Source of the DNA: Verrucomicrobiota bacterium
Lineage (GTDB): Bacteria > Verrucomicrobiota > Kiritimatiellia > CAJWTS01
DNA: 64,000 nucleotides
Reading direction: 5' to 3'
NCBI GenBank assembly: GCA_027623315.1
Contig: JAQBYD010000004.1
Location: 62,001-126,000 of the forward strand
Shown: piece after piece, positions 43,319 through 53,285 of the stretch
Layout of the letters: the number at the start of each line of letters is the position of its first letter
Numbering within the stretch: the first letter of the stretch is position 1
Position numbers and translations under genes: made by a program
Notes under the pieces: model-generated
Database searches by the model: none
What the model saw: only the letters and a program-made list of their open reading frames with translations
Told to the model about the DNA's origin: nothing

Positions 43319-44818
43319 TCACTTCGCCGCGATGGGTGCGGAGTATTCTCCGGGGGCGTTGGCCACGGGCGGATAGCCGATGTCGCCCTCATGGACCAGC
43401 CTGATGAACTCGGTGACGATCTCGGGGTCCATTCTGCCCGCCTCCACCTCGCGCAGAAACAGCGCTTCAACGTCGGCCCATGGCATGGCTACACGATACG
43501 GCCGCTTCGACGTGATGGCATCGTAGACGTCTGCGACCATCAAGACGCGGGTAATGCGCGAAAGCTCCGGGGCGTGTAGTCCGTCAGGGTATCCAGACCC
43601 ATCGAGCCGCTCGTGGTGATGCCGAATCGGGTCCAACAGGCTATGAAAGGTTTTGAGCGGCAACACAATGGTTTCGCCGATGACCGTATGACGTTGCATC
43701 ATTGTTCGTTCGTCGTTCGTCAACGGCCCCTCTTTCTCGAGGATGCTGTCCATGACCCCGATCTTTCCAATATCATGCAGTCGAGCGGCATCGCGTAGCG
43801 TTTCGACGTCGGCCTTTGCGAGTTGGAGCGCCTCACCGATACTGACCGAAATGCTACTCACACGTTCTGAGTGACCTCGCGAATACGGGTCGCGTGCCTC
43901 GACGGCCAAGGCGAGTGCGGAGATTGTCTCAAAGTACGCCTGTTCATTATCCGCGCTGAGGCGGACATTCTCGAATGAAATCGCGATTTGGTAGCTCAGG
44001 TTCCTGACGATGTTGATGTCGTCTTCCGAGAATACGTCCGAATCTTTCTTGCCGGCGATGAAAAGCGCGCCCCAGACCACCCCGCGACTGGTCAGGGGGG
44101 CGCAGATAAGGGGAGTAGAGAATGCCTTCTGGCCTACCGACGTGCCCGGAGTCGAGTGTGTGACGAGTTCGGCGTCCGGACTAATGAGGGCGAGATGAGG
44201 GGTTAGCAGAGCCACGGCCTCGGCCCTGGTAATCTGGGAGTGCGTCACCAACGCTTCGAGTTTGTGGTTTTGGTCCTCCTGCAGAGAGAAAACGGCCCCA
44301 TCACACGCGTCGAGCGCTTCGACGGATGTTTCCAGGACCAGGTGCACAAGGCTTTCGAAATCTTCTTTCGATGAGAGGGCCTTGCCGACCTTGGTTAGCA
44401 CATCGTGCAGCTTCTCCTTCGTGGCCTCGAGTTCATCAATATTCGACTCGAGCTGACCGATAATCGCGTTGAATGACTTGGCGATTTCGGCGACTTCACC
44501 CTCTTCGGTTGCGAATTCGTGAATGAGTTCCTTGGCGGCGTGGCCTCGCACGGAGTTGCGGACGGATTCAGCGAGGCGCATGATCTTAACCAGCGTGTCA
44601 CGCATCGTGATGAAGCCGAAAATACTCGCCACGCCTACCAGGATGATCAGGACGCCCAGATTTAGCGGTGACACGCCGATCGTGTACGATCCGTGACCGT
44701 ACTGCGTGTACATGAAGAACAGTAGACCAAACGGAATCAGCGCAAATCCGATATAGAAGATAACGAATTTGCGGCGAAGACTGCCGATGTTACCAACTTG
44801 AGAAGCTTTTCGTCTCAC
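43319..44818 (-). CDS. Membrane GAF/HD-GYP cyclic-di-GMP phosphodiesterase-like protein
   Basis: 499 residues from GTG 44818, preceded by AAAGG; a GTG at 44854 is less likely. Two membrane helices (FVIFYIGFALIPFGLLFFMY and LGVLIILVGVASIFGFITM), a HAMP-like helix pair, a coiled coil (LESNIDELEATKEKLHDVL), a GAF domain (about 160-290) and a C-terminal HD-GYP domain with GHSERV, RLHDIGKIG, HTVIGE, HHHERLDGSGYPDGL and DVYDAITSKRPYR. All metal ligands and the HHExxDGxGYP signature are present, so it probably degrades cyclic di-GMP in response to a GAF ligand. Confidence 0.92.
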   Translation of the reverse strand: MRRKASQVGNIGSLRRKFVIFYIGFALIPFGLLFFMYTQYGHGSYTIGVSPLNLGVLIILVGVASIFGFITMRDTLVKIMRLAESVRNSVRGHAAKELIHEFATEEGEVAEIAKSFNAIIGQLESNIDELEATKEKLHDVLTKVGKALSSKEDFESLVHLVLETSVEALDACDGAVFSLQEDQNHKLEALVTHSQITRAEAVALLTPHLALISPDAELVTHSTPGTSVGQKAFSTPLICAPLTSRGVVWGALFIAGKKDSDVFSEDDINIVRNLSYQIAISFENVRLSADNEQAYFETISALALAVEARDPYSRGHSERVSSISVSIGEALQLAKADVETLRDAARLHDIGKIGVMDSILEKEGPLTNDERTMMQRHTVIGETIVLPLKTFHSLLDPIRHHHERLDGSGYPDGLHAPELSRITRVLMVADVYDAITSKRPYRVAMPWADVEALFLREVEAGRMDPEIVTEFIRLVHEGDIGYPPVANAPGEYSAPIAAK

Positions 44819-44897
44819 GTCGCCCAACCTTTCTGACTTGGCCGAAACTAACACTTCCCAGCCAATTTGGCAAGGGGCAAGTCCTGAACCGAGCCAA

Positions 44898-45413
44898 TTA
44901 TGGCCCCGTGCCGGGGCTTTCCCCAGCGCCGACTATTTGCCGGAGGGCCTCGTAGACCACTATCGCGACGGCATTGGCGACGTTGAGGGACCGTACGTTC
45001 TCACGGCACATGGGTATTCCGAAGACGCGGTCTGACGAAGCCGCTAAAAGCTCCTCGCTCAGTCCTTTTGTTTCGCTACCGAAAACAAGCACATCGCCGG
45101 GCCGATAGGGGGCGTCGGTGTAGGACCGCGTGGCCTTGGTGCTAAAGAAAAGCATGCGCTGTCCGGCCAGCGATCGTTCAAAGGCTGCATAGCTTCGATG
45201 CCGCACCAGGCAGACCGAGTCCCAGTAGTCCAGACCGGCCCGACGAACCCGGGAGTCGGACAGGGCGAAACCGAGCGGTTCGACGAGATGGAGCTCTGCC
45301 CGCGTGGCAGCACAGAGTCGAGCGATGTTTCCGGTGTTCCCTGCAATATCGGGCTCCACGAGCGCAATTCGGAACGGCGGTAGTGACGCGGGAAGCGCTA
45401 AGGCCATGCTCAC
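44898..45413 (-). CDS. trmL: tRNA 2'-O-methyltransferase TrmL/SpoU family
   Basis: SPOUT-fold methyltransferase. PDIAGNTGNIARLCAATRAE is the N-terminal signature, YRPGDVLVFGSETKGLSEEL and MCRENVRSLNVANAVAIVVYEAL the knot motifs 2 and 3. TrmL methylates the wobble ribose of tRNA-Leu in E. coli. GTG 45413 overlaps the era stop as GTGA; ATG 45407 or an ATG at 45458 inside era are alternatives. 171 residues with the GTG start. Last gene of an lpd-era-trmL set. Confidence 0.9.
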   Translation of the reverse strand: MSMALALPASLPPFRIALVEPDIAGNTGNIARLCAATRAELHLVEPLGFALSDSRVRRAGLDYWDSVCLVRHRSYAAFERSLAGQRMLFFSTKATRSYTDAPYRPGDVLVFGSETKGLSEELLAASSDRVFGIPMCRENVRSLNVANAVAIVVYEALRQIVGAGESPGTGP

Positions 45414-46331
45414 GGTGCGTAGCCAAGTTTCTTGAGGATCCAGAAGTTCTTGGTCCAATCCTTTTGAACGGTCACCCAGAGGTTGAGCGTGATCTTTCGC
45501 TCAAACATCTCCTCAAGCTCCTGCGTTGCCTTCCGGTTGACCTCCCTGAGTTGTCGGCCCTTGGCGCCCAGGACGATCCCTTTTTGCGAGGAACGGTTGA
45601 CGTAGATATCGGCGTCAATCGTCCACTGCTCGTCCCCCTCGATCAGCTTGTCGACATGGACGGCGACGGAGTGGGGGAGCTCATCTTTCAGATACGCGAA
45701 AAGCTTCTCGCGTATCACGTCAGCGATGGCGAGCTTGCGCGGGAAGTCCGTCAAGAGGTCCTCGGGGAAAAGGTGAGGCCCTTCCGGTACGCCCTCGAAC
45801 AGCCGGGAGGTGAGTAGATCGACACCGGAGCCGGACTGCGCCGACGTCGCGATCCATTCGGGGGGCGGGCAGGTGGAATCCCCCGCCGATTCGCCGTGTT
45901 CGGCCGTCTCGGCCCCGGCCTCGGCGATGTCGCTCCAGAGCTTCCGATACGCCTCGGCGTGAGGATTCGCGAGATCCGATTTATTCAGGGCGATGGTTGT
46001 CGGTATCTGCTGTCGTGAGAGACGGCGCATCCATCCGTGATCCTCGTCCCACGGTCGGGCGGATGCATCGAGAACCAGGAGGATTCTGTCGGCCCCGTCC
46101 GCGGAGCGCCGCGCCATCTTGTTCATCAGTTTACCGAGTTGGCCTTCGGCCTTGTGTATGCCCGGGGTGTCGAGAAACACCAGTTGGCCACGCTCCTCGG
46201 TGTGCACGGCGCGAATCATGTTGCGCGTCGTCTGGGCAACGGGGCTCACAATGCTCACCTTCTCACCGAGAATGCGGTTCAACAGCGACGACTTTCCGAC
46301 GTTGGCGCGTCCGACGATGGAGATCATGCCG

Positions 46332-46339
<8 letters not shown>
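45410..46339 (-). CDS. era: Era GTPase
   Basis: Ribosome-assembly GTPase binding the 3' end of 16S rRNA, 309 residues from ATG 46339. G motifs: GRANVGKSSLLN (G1), TTRN (G2 region), DTPG (G3), NKSDLANP (G4) and SAQSG (G5). The KH domain contains GAKGRQLREVNRKATQELEE and ends LNLWVTVQKDWTKN. The start overlaps the lpd stop by eight bases and its stop overlaps trmL, so the three are translated together. Confidence 0.96.
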
Positions 46340-47726
<1,387 letters not shown>

Positions 47727-47729
47727 CGA

Positions 47730-48059
47730 TTACGCCTCAATCTGGGTGCCGGCATAGAGGTATAGCCCCATCCTCGGGAGCAGCGTTGCCAGAGCGCGGG
47801 CCTGGGCGCGTTGTCTGAGAAGGCCGATGGCGGGCCATACGACCAGTCCGACCACGAAGAAAAGATGAAACATGGTCCGCATTCTGGTGGCCGGGTAAAG
47901 GGCGGCACAGAAGATCGCGCAGGCTCCAAATACCACCCACGACACCAGCAGCGAGGATTCCTCCCGGAGTTCCTTCTGGCGCTGTAACATGACGGCGATG
48001 TCGAGGGCGCCCAGGGCCAGTAGGGCCGCGAGTGCGATGATCAGGATAGGGTTTGCCAT
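47730..48059 (-). CDS. Small membrane protein of unknown function
   Basis: 109 residues from ATG 48059, three hydrophobic segments (ILIIALAALLALGALDIAVM, LLVSWVVFGACAIFCAALY, MFHLFFVVGLVVWPAIGLL) and short charged loops. Lies three bases upstream of lpd in the same direction, so it is probably the first gene of that operon. No family recognised. Confidence 0.6.
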   Translation of the reverse strand: MANPILIIALAALLALGALDIAVMLQRQKELREESSLLVSWVVFGACAIFCAALYPATRMRTMFHLFFVVGLVVWPAIGLLRQRAQARALATLLPRMGLYLYAGTQIEA

Positions 48060-48163
48060 GAACCGTGCCGCTTTCAATTCTGTCTGGATCGCATCGGATG
48101 TTCCTGATAGCATGCCACGCAACGGTTATCAATTACGAACCAAGAGAGAGGTAGAAGCAACTG

Positions 48164-49210
48164 ATGAGGATTCCTATACGAAAACTGATGGTGGTTCTGG
48201 GTGTCGTGCTCGCGGTGTGCTGGAATCCGTGCCTGCAGGCCGAGGACGAAATCGCTGTCGACTTGCCCGAGGGCGTCTACGTGCGATTCGAGACATCTAA
48301 AGGACAGATTATTTGCGTCCTGGAGTACGAGTCGACACCGCTTACCGTCGCCAATTTCGTGGGCCTGGCTGAAGGCACGAAGGACTCCAACAAAGAGAGA
48401 GAGCGATTCTTCGATGGACTCGTCTTCCACCGCGTCATCCCGGACTTTATGGTGCAGGGCGGCTGCCCCAACGGCGACGGGCGCGGCGGCCCCGGCTATA
48501 CGTTTCCCGATGAGATTCGCCCCAATCTTTCCCACTCCGGTCCGGGAATTCTCTCGATGGCTAATCGCGGGCCGGGCACGAACGGCAGTCAGTTCTTCAT
48601 TACCCACAAAGCGACTCCGTGGCTGGACGGAAAGCACACCGTGTTCGGGCACGTGGTCAAGGGCATGGACGTCGTGAACGCCATCGCCAAGGGCGATACG
48701 ATCACCAAACTCAGCATCCTCCGTGTGGGCGTCAAGGCCGAGGTGTACAAGCCGACCCAGCAGACGTTCGATGAACTCCTGGGAAAGATGAAGAACCAGG
48801 AAACGAAGGCCGTCGGTGATCGATTGGTGTCAGAACGTGCTGCGGTCGCGGCGAAGTACCCCAACGCGAAGACCACGGAATCTGGATTGAAGTACATCGT
48901 GACTCTCGAGGGCGAAGGTGAGCCGCCACCGGCCGGGTCGAAGGTTAAAGTCCATTACACCGGGTGGCTGCTGAACGGAAAGAAATTCGACAGTTCGCTT
49001 GACCGAAACCGGGCATTCGAGTTTGTCGTTGGGTCCGGCCAGGTCATCAAGGGCTGGGATGAAGCGATTATGGATATGAAACCGGGTGGCAAACGGAAGC
49101 TCATTATCCCTCCGAATCTCGCCTATGGCGACAGGGAAATCGGGGGAGGCTTGATCCCCGCGAACTCCACGCTGGTCTTTGACGTGAGTCTCGAGAGTTA
49201 CGAGATGTAG
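48164..49210 (+). CDS. Exported cyclophilin-FKBP dual peptidyl-prolyl isomerase
   Basis: 348 residues. A signal peptide ([20 protein letters not shown]) is followed by a cyclophilin domain (about 40-195) with [36 protein letters not shown] and the [15 protein letters not shown] active-site strand, a helical linker, and a C-terminal FKBP domain (about 245-348) with [40 protein letters not shown] and IPPNLAYGD. The order cyclophilin then FKBP is that of the CFBP class of two-isomerase proteins. Both active sites look complete, so it likely folds periplasmic proteins. Confidence 0.92.
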   Translation: MRIPIRKLMVVLGVVLAVCWNPCLQAEDEIAVDLPEGVYVRFETSKGQIICVLEYESTPLTVANFVGLAEGTKDSNKERERFFDGLVFHRVIPDFMVQGGCPNGDGRGGPGYTFPDEIRPNLSHSGPGILSMANRGPGTNGSQFFITHKATPWLDGKHTVFGHVVKGMDVVNAIAKGDTITKLSILRVGVKAEVYKPTQQTFDELLGKMKNQETKAVGDRLVSERAAVAAKYPNAKTTESGLKYIVTLEGEGEPPPAGSKVKVHYTGWLLNGKKFDSSLDRNRAFEFVVGSGQVIKGWDEAIMDMKPGGKRKLIIPPNLAYGDREIGGGLIPANSTLVFDVSLESYEM

Positions 49211-49226
49211 CCGCGGCTGCGCCGCG

Positions 49227-49293
49227 GAGTGGGAAGTGGGGAGTGGCGAGTGGGAAGTGGGAAGTGGGAAGTGGCGAGTGGGGAATGGCAGGT
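49227..49293. repeat. GTGGGAAGTGGCGAGTGG repeat
   Basis: Long run of GAGTGGGAAGTGGGGAGTGG-type units with period near eight to ten bases, related to the inverted pair at 667-938. It lies directly after the isomerase gene. Confidence 0.75.
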
Positions 49294-49360
49294 GACTGCT
49301 GTGGCAGGGCGCGAAATCCGGTTGGCGATGGAGATATGTGCATCTTGACCACCCGCCACT

Positions 49361-49434
49361 CCTGAAACGAACGAGGCCGGACGCTCAACGGGTTCGGCCG
49401 TGTTCGTTTCAGGCCCGGCCTCGCTCGTTTCAGG
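49361..49434. terminator. Large hairpin between convergent genes
   Basis: CCTGAAACGAACGAGGCCGG (49361-49380) and CCGGCCTCGCTCGTTTCAGG (49415-49434) are inverted at 19 of 20 positions. The loop contains an extra GTTCGTTTCAGG (49402-49413) that can pair with the left arm as well, so two folds compete. It ends five bases inside the convergent gene and can serve as a bidirectional terminator. Confidence 0.65.
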
Positions 49435-50977
49435 CGACGGCTTTGCCGCGGCGGATTCCGTCGATGATGTAGACCACGAGCGAGGCGGTCATAATCCATG
49501 AGCACGCGCGAAAGTAGTAAATCAGTTCGCGCGAGAAGTGATCCGCCACGAAGGGTTGCTGGAAGTTGAGAACCGTCAGCATTCCGAACCCGATGCAGAT
49601 TACGGGTATCATGCTGTACCGATAAAGCGGCGCGTGAATCGCATTCGCGTGGCTGATGAAGTCATACTCACTGTACATCAGGAGCGAGACGCCGAGGATC
49701 AGTGTGGTCAGGGTCACGGCTTCGAAGGGCGTCATACGCGCGAGGTCGTGATACAGCGTCAGAATTACCAGGACGCCGATACCGCCGGCGGGTGAAGGCA
49801 TTCCGACAAAATCCTTTTTCTTGCCGGGTGTGGGATCGCGCTCGCTGAGTTCGGAAAAACGGGCAAGCCGCAGGTGCACCATCGCGAAATAGAACAGGGT
49901 GACGCCCATCGCCGTGATGGGATGAACCGCGTCCATGGCGAAAAAGACAAGAAAGACGATTGTTCCCACCGCCAGCCCGAACGTTGAGAGATCCGTCGAG
50001 TTGTCCAGGCAACTCCCGAACTCGGAATGCACCTTGAGTTTGCGGGCAATCGGCCCGTCAAGAGTATCGCAGAACGCGCCGGACATGACCCAAAAAAGAA
50101 TGACAAAGGGGCGATACAGGACCTCCACCTGGGGCATCGCAAAGTAGACCGCGGTCACACCGCAGAGATAGTTTCCGATCGTGAAGCCATTGGGAATGGC
50201 GACAAGATACCACGGCCTGCTCGATTCGCCGCGCCGGGACTTTTTATAGGTATTGACGTACCAGAAAGTGTCGAAGAACGGAAAAATCGAGATGACGGTG
50301 ATGAAACACAGCAGAATAATACCCCACAGTACGGCGCCATCCGAGAACTGTGCGACTATCGTGTCGATGCCGATGGTCCCCGGCTGGTAGCCGATGCGAA
50401 GCGCCAGGATATAGAGCATGACAAACTGAACGCCGGTCTTGAGTTTGCCAAGCCATCCGGCACTGACATCCTTGCCATGTCGTTTCATCAGCATCCTTTG
50501 GGCGACGCTGATGACTTCGCGGCCGATCACGATTGCAAGCGCCCACCAGGGCAACTCGCCGAAGCGATACGTGGTATACGCCATGCAGAACGTGACGAAC
50601 TTGTCCGCGGCGGGGTCCAGGGACTTGCCGTCCTCAGTAATCGCGTTCCAGTCGCGCGCGAACTTTCCGTCAAGGAAGTCGAAAAGGCACGTAATGCCGA
50701 ACGCCACGTGCAGCGACAGGTTCCAAAGCGGAGAACTCATGACCGGCAGCAGGTGAACGGCGAGGAGCCAGGCCCCAAGCGGAAAGCGGAACAGGGACAT
50801 CATGTTGGGTACATGAAGTGTGAATTTTCCGAAGAGGGGATGGCGGATCTCGCCCGGCCTCCGATGGGCCCCGACAACGCTGCGCGCGATAGCGGCGAGG
50901 ATTCCAAGTATCAGGGCGATGTTGACCGTGGCCTGGATCGTCGGATTCGTGACGTAGGCTTGCCAGGCGGAGTTCAC
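49430..50977 (-). CDS. Fusion of two CDP-alcohol phosphatidyltransferases (PgsA-like + PssA-like)
   Basis: 515 residues from GTG 50977, which overlaps the psd stop as GTGA. Two complete CDP-OH phosphotransferase domains are present: the first with D100-x2-DG-x2-AR...G117-x3-D121-x3-D125 (FDFLDGKFARDW, then DGKSLDPAADK), the second with CDTLDGPIARKLKVHSEFGS and CLDNSTD. About 12 membrane helices. Together with Psd, the second half probably makes phosphatidylserine for phosphatidylethanolamine; the first half resembles the phosphatidylglycerophosphate synthase branch. Both catalytic motifs are intact, so one protein may supply both head groups (inference). Confidence 0.85.
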   Translation of the reverse strand: MNSAWQAYVTNPTIQATVNIALILGILAAIARSVVGAHRRPGEIRHPLFGKFTLHVPNMMSLFRFPLGAWLLAVHLLPVMSSPLWNLSLHVAFGITCLFDFLDGKFARDWNAITEDGKSLDPAADKFVTFCMAYTTYRFGELPWWALAIVIGREVISVAQRMLMKRHGKDVSAGWLGKLKTGVQFVMLYILALRIGYQPGTIGIDTIVAQFSDGAVLWGIILLCFITVISIFPFFDTFWYVNTYKKSRRGESSRPWYLVAIPNGFTIGNYLCGVTAVYFAMPQVEVLYRPFVILFWVMSGAFCDTLDGPIARKLKVHSEFGSCLDNSTDLSTFGLAVGTIVFLVFFAMDAVHPITAMGVTLFYFAMVHLRLARFSELSERDPTPGKKKDFVGMPSPAGGIGVLVILTLYHDLARMTPFEAVTLTTLILGVSLLMYSEYDFISHANAIHAPLYRYSMIPVICIGFGMLTVLNFQQPFVADHFSRELIYYFRACSWIMTASLVVYIIDGIRRGKAVA

Positions 50978-51699
50978 GCGACAGGCTCCGAATCCAGTCT
51001 GGCGATGATCGTCACCCCGGCTCGAACCCGATCGCCGGGCCGCACGGTAAAGTGGAGTCCGCAAGTCGCCGGCATCACGACATCGGTTCGAGACCCGAAC
51101 TTGATCATGCCGAAGGGTTCTCCGCGTTGGTGTGTGTTGCCCGGCTCCGTCGCGCAGACGATCCGCCTGGCGATCAACCCGGCGATCTGGCGAACCAGGA
51201 GCCTGGTATGCCCGAATTCGGCGCCGGCCTCCGCGACGAGCGTGTTGGACTCGTTGCGCGATCCGCTCTGCGGGTCCATCGCATTGAGGTACAGGCCATC
51301 ACGATGAATGGAGTCCCGCACCGTCAGGCTGCAGGGCGCGCGGTTGACGTGTACGTCGAGCACCGAGAGGAAAATAGAGAGTCGGATCGCGTCATCGCAT
51401 CCCAGCAGCGCGCTAGCATCGGTTTGCGACTCAGGCTCCACGGAGGTGACGCGGCCATCGGCCGGCGCGACCCATACGCCCGGCTCCGTCGGAACACGGC
51501 GCACGGGATCACGGAAGAATGCTGCAAAGGCGAGCCACAACACCACAGTCACGATCACGCCGGCCGGGAGATTGGCCAAAACAAAGATGAGAATGCTGAT
51601 GGCGGCAACGACGGTGGCCGTGAGCCACTCGCGGCGGCCGTATCGGGTCAATTTCATGCGCGTTAGTTCTACCCAGCGGGTCGTCGAGTGTCGAGTCAT
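50974..51699 (-). CDS. psd: Phosphatidylserine decarboxylase
   Basis: 241 residues, short membrane-anchored type. An N-terminal hydrophobic pair (LTATVVAAISILIFVLANLP, AGVIVTVVLWLAFAAFF) precedes the catalytic part with PADGRVTSVE, SIFLSVLDVHVNRAP and the self-cleavage site GMIKFGSRTDVVMP, where Ser becomes the pyruvoyl group. Produces phosphatidylethanolamine. The start may be ATG 51699 or 51657. Overlaps the synthase fusion gene by four bases, an operon whose products act in sequence. Confidence 0.93.
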   Translation of the reverse strand: MTRHSTTRWVELTRMKLTRYGRREWLTATVVAAISILIFVLANLPAGVIVTVVLWLAFAAFFRDPVRRVPTEPGVWVAPADGRVTSVEPESQTDASALLGCDDAIRLSIFLSVLDVHVNRAPCSLTVRDSIHRDGLYLNAMDPQSGSRNESNTLVAEAGAEFGHTRLLVRQIAGLIARRIVCATEPGNTHQRGEPFGMIKFGSRTDVVMPATCGLHFTVRPGDRVRAGVTIIARLDSEPVA

Positions 51700-51852
51700 G
51701 ATCCTTCGATGGTGAGAACTGGATCGGACGGGTCCGTCAATGGCTGCCTGGCCGCGGGATCGAGCCCCGGCGAGGTGTCGTTCTGGTCAAGGTTCTCGAG
51801 GTCGCTAAATTAAGAATGGTGCGGGTGCTGGCTCGAGATCCCGAAGCGTACT

Positions 51853-52158
51853 ATGCTGGTTCGCGGGATGAGCATGAGTGTTTCAATACATGATTCGCTT
51901 CGCGAGATCGGCGAGGAGCACGGGCGTGCGATGTATCGTTTCTACCTGGATACGATCGAGCGAAAGATGTCCTATGCCTACCTTAGCGAGGCCTTTTTCG
52001 AGACGATGTGCTCGGAATTCAGGCATCGTATCGTCTTGTTTATGGCCCGGCGGGGTAGCCAGTGGGTCGCCGGAGCCATTCATTATCGCAAGGGCGCCCG
52101 GCTCTACGGACGATACTGGGGGTGCCTGGAGCACCATCCCTATCTTCACTTCGAATGA
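51853..52158 (+). pseudogene. Fragment of a FemAB/GNAT-like peptidogalycan biosynthesis protein (PF04339 type)
   Basis: About 100 residues, ending RYWGCLEHHPYLHFE, resemble the middle of this acyltransferase-like family: AMYRFYLDTIERKMSYAYLS, FFETMCSEF, WVAGAIHYRKGARLYGRYWG. Full members are over 350 residues, so both ends are missing, and the frame stops right after LHFE where the family continues. Downstream to about 52281 there is only decayed sequence. Confidence 0.6.
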
Positions 52159-52281
52159 AACCATAGGCAGGTCGGGGCAGGGTGTCGCCGGGAGATGCTT
52201 CGCGACGTCGCTGGGTTGCTCAAGATGCCCCGGGGCCGGGCGCGGGCTGCCATGTTCGGACTCGCTTCCGACCCCTGAAAT

Positions 52282-52470
52282 ATGGATAATAGCAGGGCGA
52301 TGACGTCATTGCCGGAAGCGCCTTGCGGAATGGCGGTGCGGCCCGGGGTCGTGAATCCGGAAGTCGTCACGCACGACGACACCGCTCATGAGGAGCCATA
52401 CGCAGTGTATCTGCACAACGAATGTAGTGAGACGAACCGATGTCGGGCCACGAGAAAATTTCGTACTTAA
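52282..52470 (+). pseudogene. clpS: Possible 5' fragment of clpS
   Basis: Reads MTSLPEAPCGMAVRPG and then HDDTAHEEPYAVYLHNE before ending in unrelated residues. The P-Y-A-V-x-L-H-N-(D/E) block matches the start of the ClpS adaptor core, but the rest (about 60 residues) is missing. The end overlaps the SirB1-like gene start. Short, so the call is tentative. Confidence 0.35.
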
Positions 52471-53285
52471 TTCGGCTTCTCGATGACGAGTCGGAGCTCG
52501 TGCGCAGCACGGTGAGACAGGAGCTCTCGGCGTACGGAGCGGATCTTGAGCGAGTGTTGAGAGAAGCCTGCCCGCGCCCGGACAAGAAGCAGCGGCAGCT
52601 TTTCAATGTCGTGATCCGCGACATTAAGGCCGAGCGGCTACAATCACACTGGCCACGACTCTCTGCCGCGACGGACGAACCGGCCAGGCTGGAGGCGGCT
52701 TTCTCGTTCATCGCCGAGTTTCAGCTTGGGCGTCCATCTAAGGATGAACTTGCGGTTCGCCTGGACGAATTGTCCTCGGAGTATCGTTGCGGTTGCTCCC
52801 ATGTCGATGTGATCGAGTTGGCCGCGTTTCTGTTCAGGCGTAAGTTGCTCACCGGCAACCGCGACGACTATTACAATCCGTTGAACAGCAACATGCTTTG
52901 CGTGCTCGAGCAGGGAGCCGGGATTCCAATTACCCTCTCGGCGATCTACATGCTCGTCGGTGCCCGACTCGGACTCGAGATCGTGGGATGCAATGTGCCC
53001 GGGCACTTCATGGCACTGGTCAAACATCACGGTGAGCACTTCCTCGTCGACTGCTTTAACGGCGGCCGCTTCATGCGCGAAGAGCAGATCATGGTGTCCG
53101 TGGGGAACTTCTCAAAGATAAGGTTGGACCTGGACGACATGAAGGTCGGTGCCGAGCAGATGATCGAGCGCATATTGCGTAACCTCGCCAATGCCTACGA
53201 GCGCGCGGGTTGTCAATTTGAGAAGCAGCTGATGACCGATCTTCTCAGCGGAGATGGATCGGGCGCGGAGGGCCCGAGGTCATGA
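52440..53285 (+). CDS. SirB1-family transglutaminase-like protein
   Basis: 281 residues. An N-terminal helical region (ISYLIRLLDDESELVRSTVR) is followed by the Transglut_core2 domain: YYNPLNSNMLCVLEQGAGIP, ITLSAIYMLVGARLGLEIVG, VPGHFMALVKHHGEHFLVDC. The usual catalytic Cys-His-Asp order is not obvious: Cys of NMLC and His of PGHF are candidates. Cellular role unknown. Its stop overlaps fadD by four bases, so it opens a five-gene fatty-acid operon, which is unusual company for this family. Confidence 0.85.
   Translation: MSGHEKISYLIRLLDDESELVRSTVRQELSAYGADLERVLREACPRPDKKQRQLFNVVIRDIKAERLQSHWPRLSAATDEPARLEAAFSFIAEFQLGRPSKDELAVRLDELSSEYRCGCSHVDVIELAAFLFRRKLLTGNRDDYYNPLNSNMLCVLEQGAGIPITLSAIYMLVGARLGLEIVGCNVPGHFMALVKHHGEHFLVDCFNGGRFMREEQIMVSVGNFSKIRLDLDDMKVGAEQMIERILRNLANAYERAGCQFEKQLMTDLLSGDGSGAEGPRS

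Noticed and set aside
50027-51307. Long + strand frame of 426 codons
   Set aside because: Antisense to the phosphatidyltransferase fusion and psd, which carry complete catalytic motifs.
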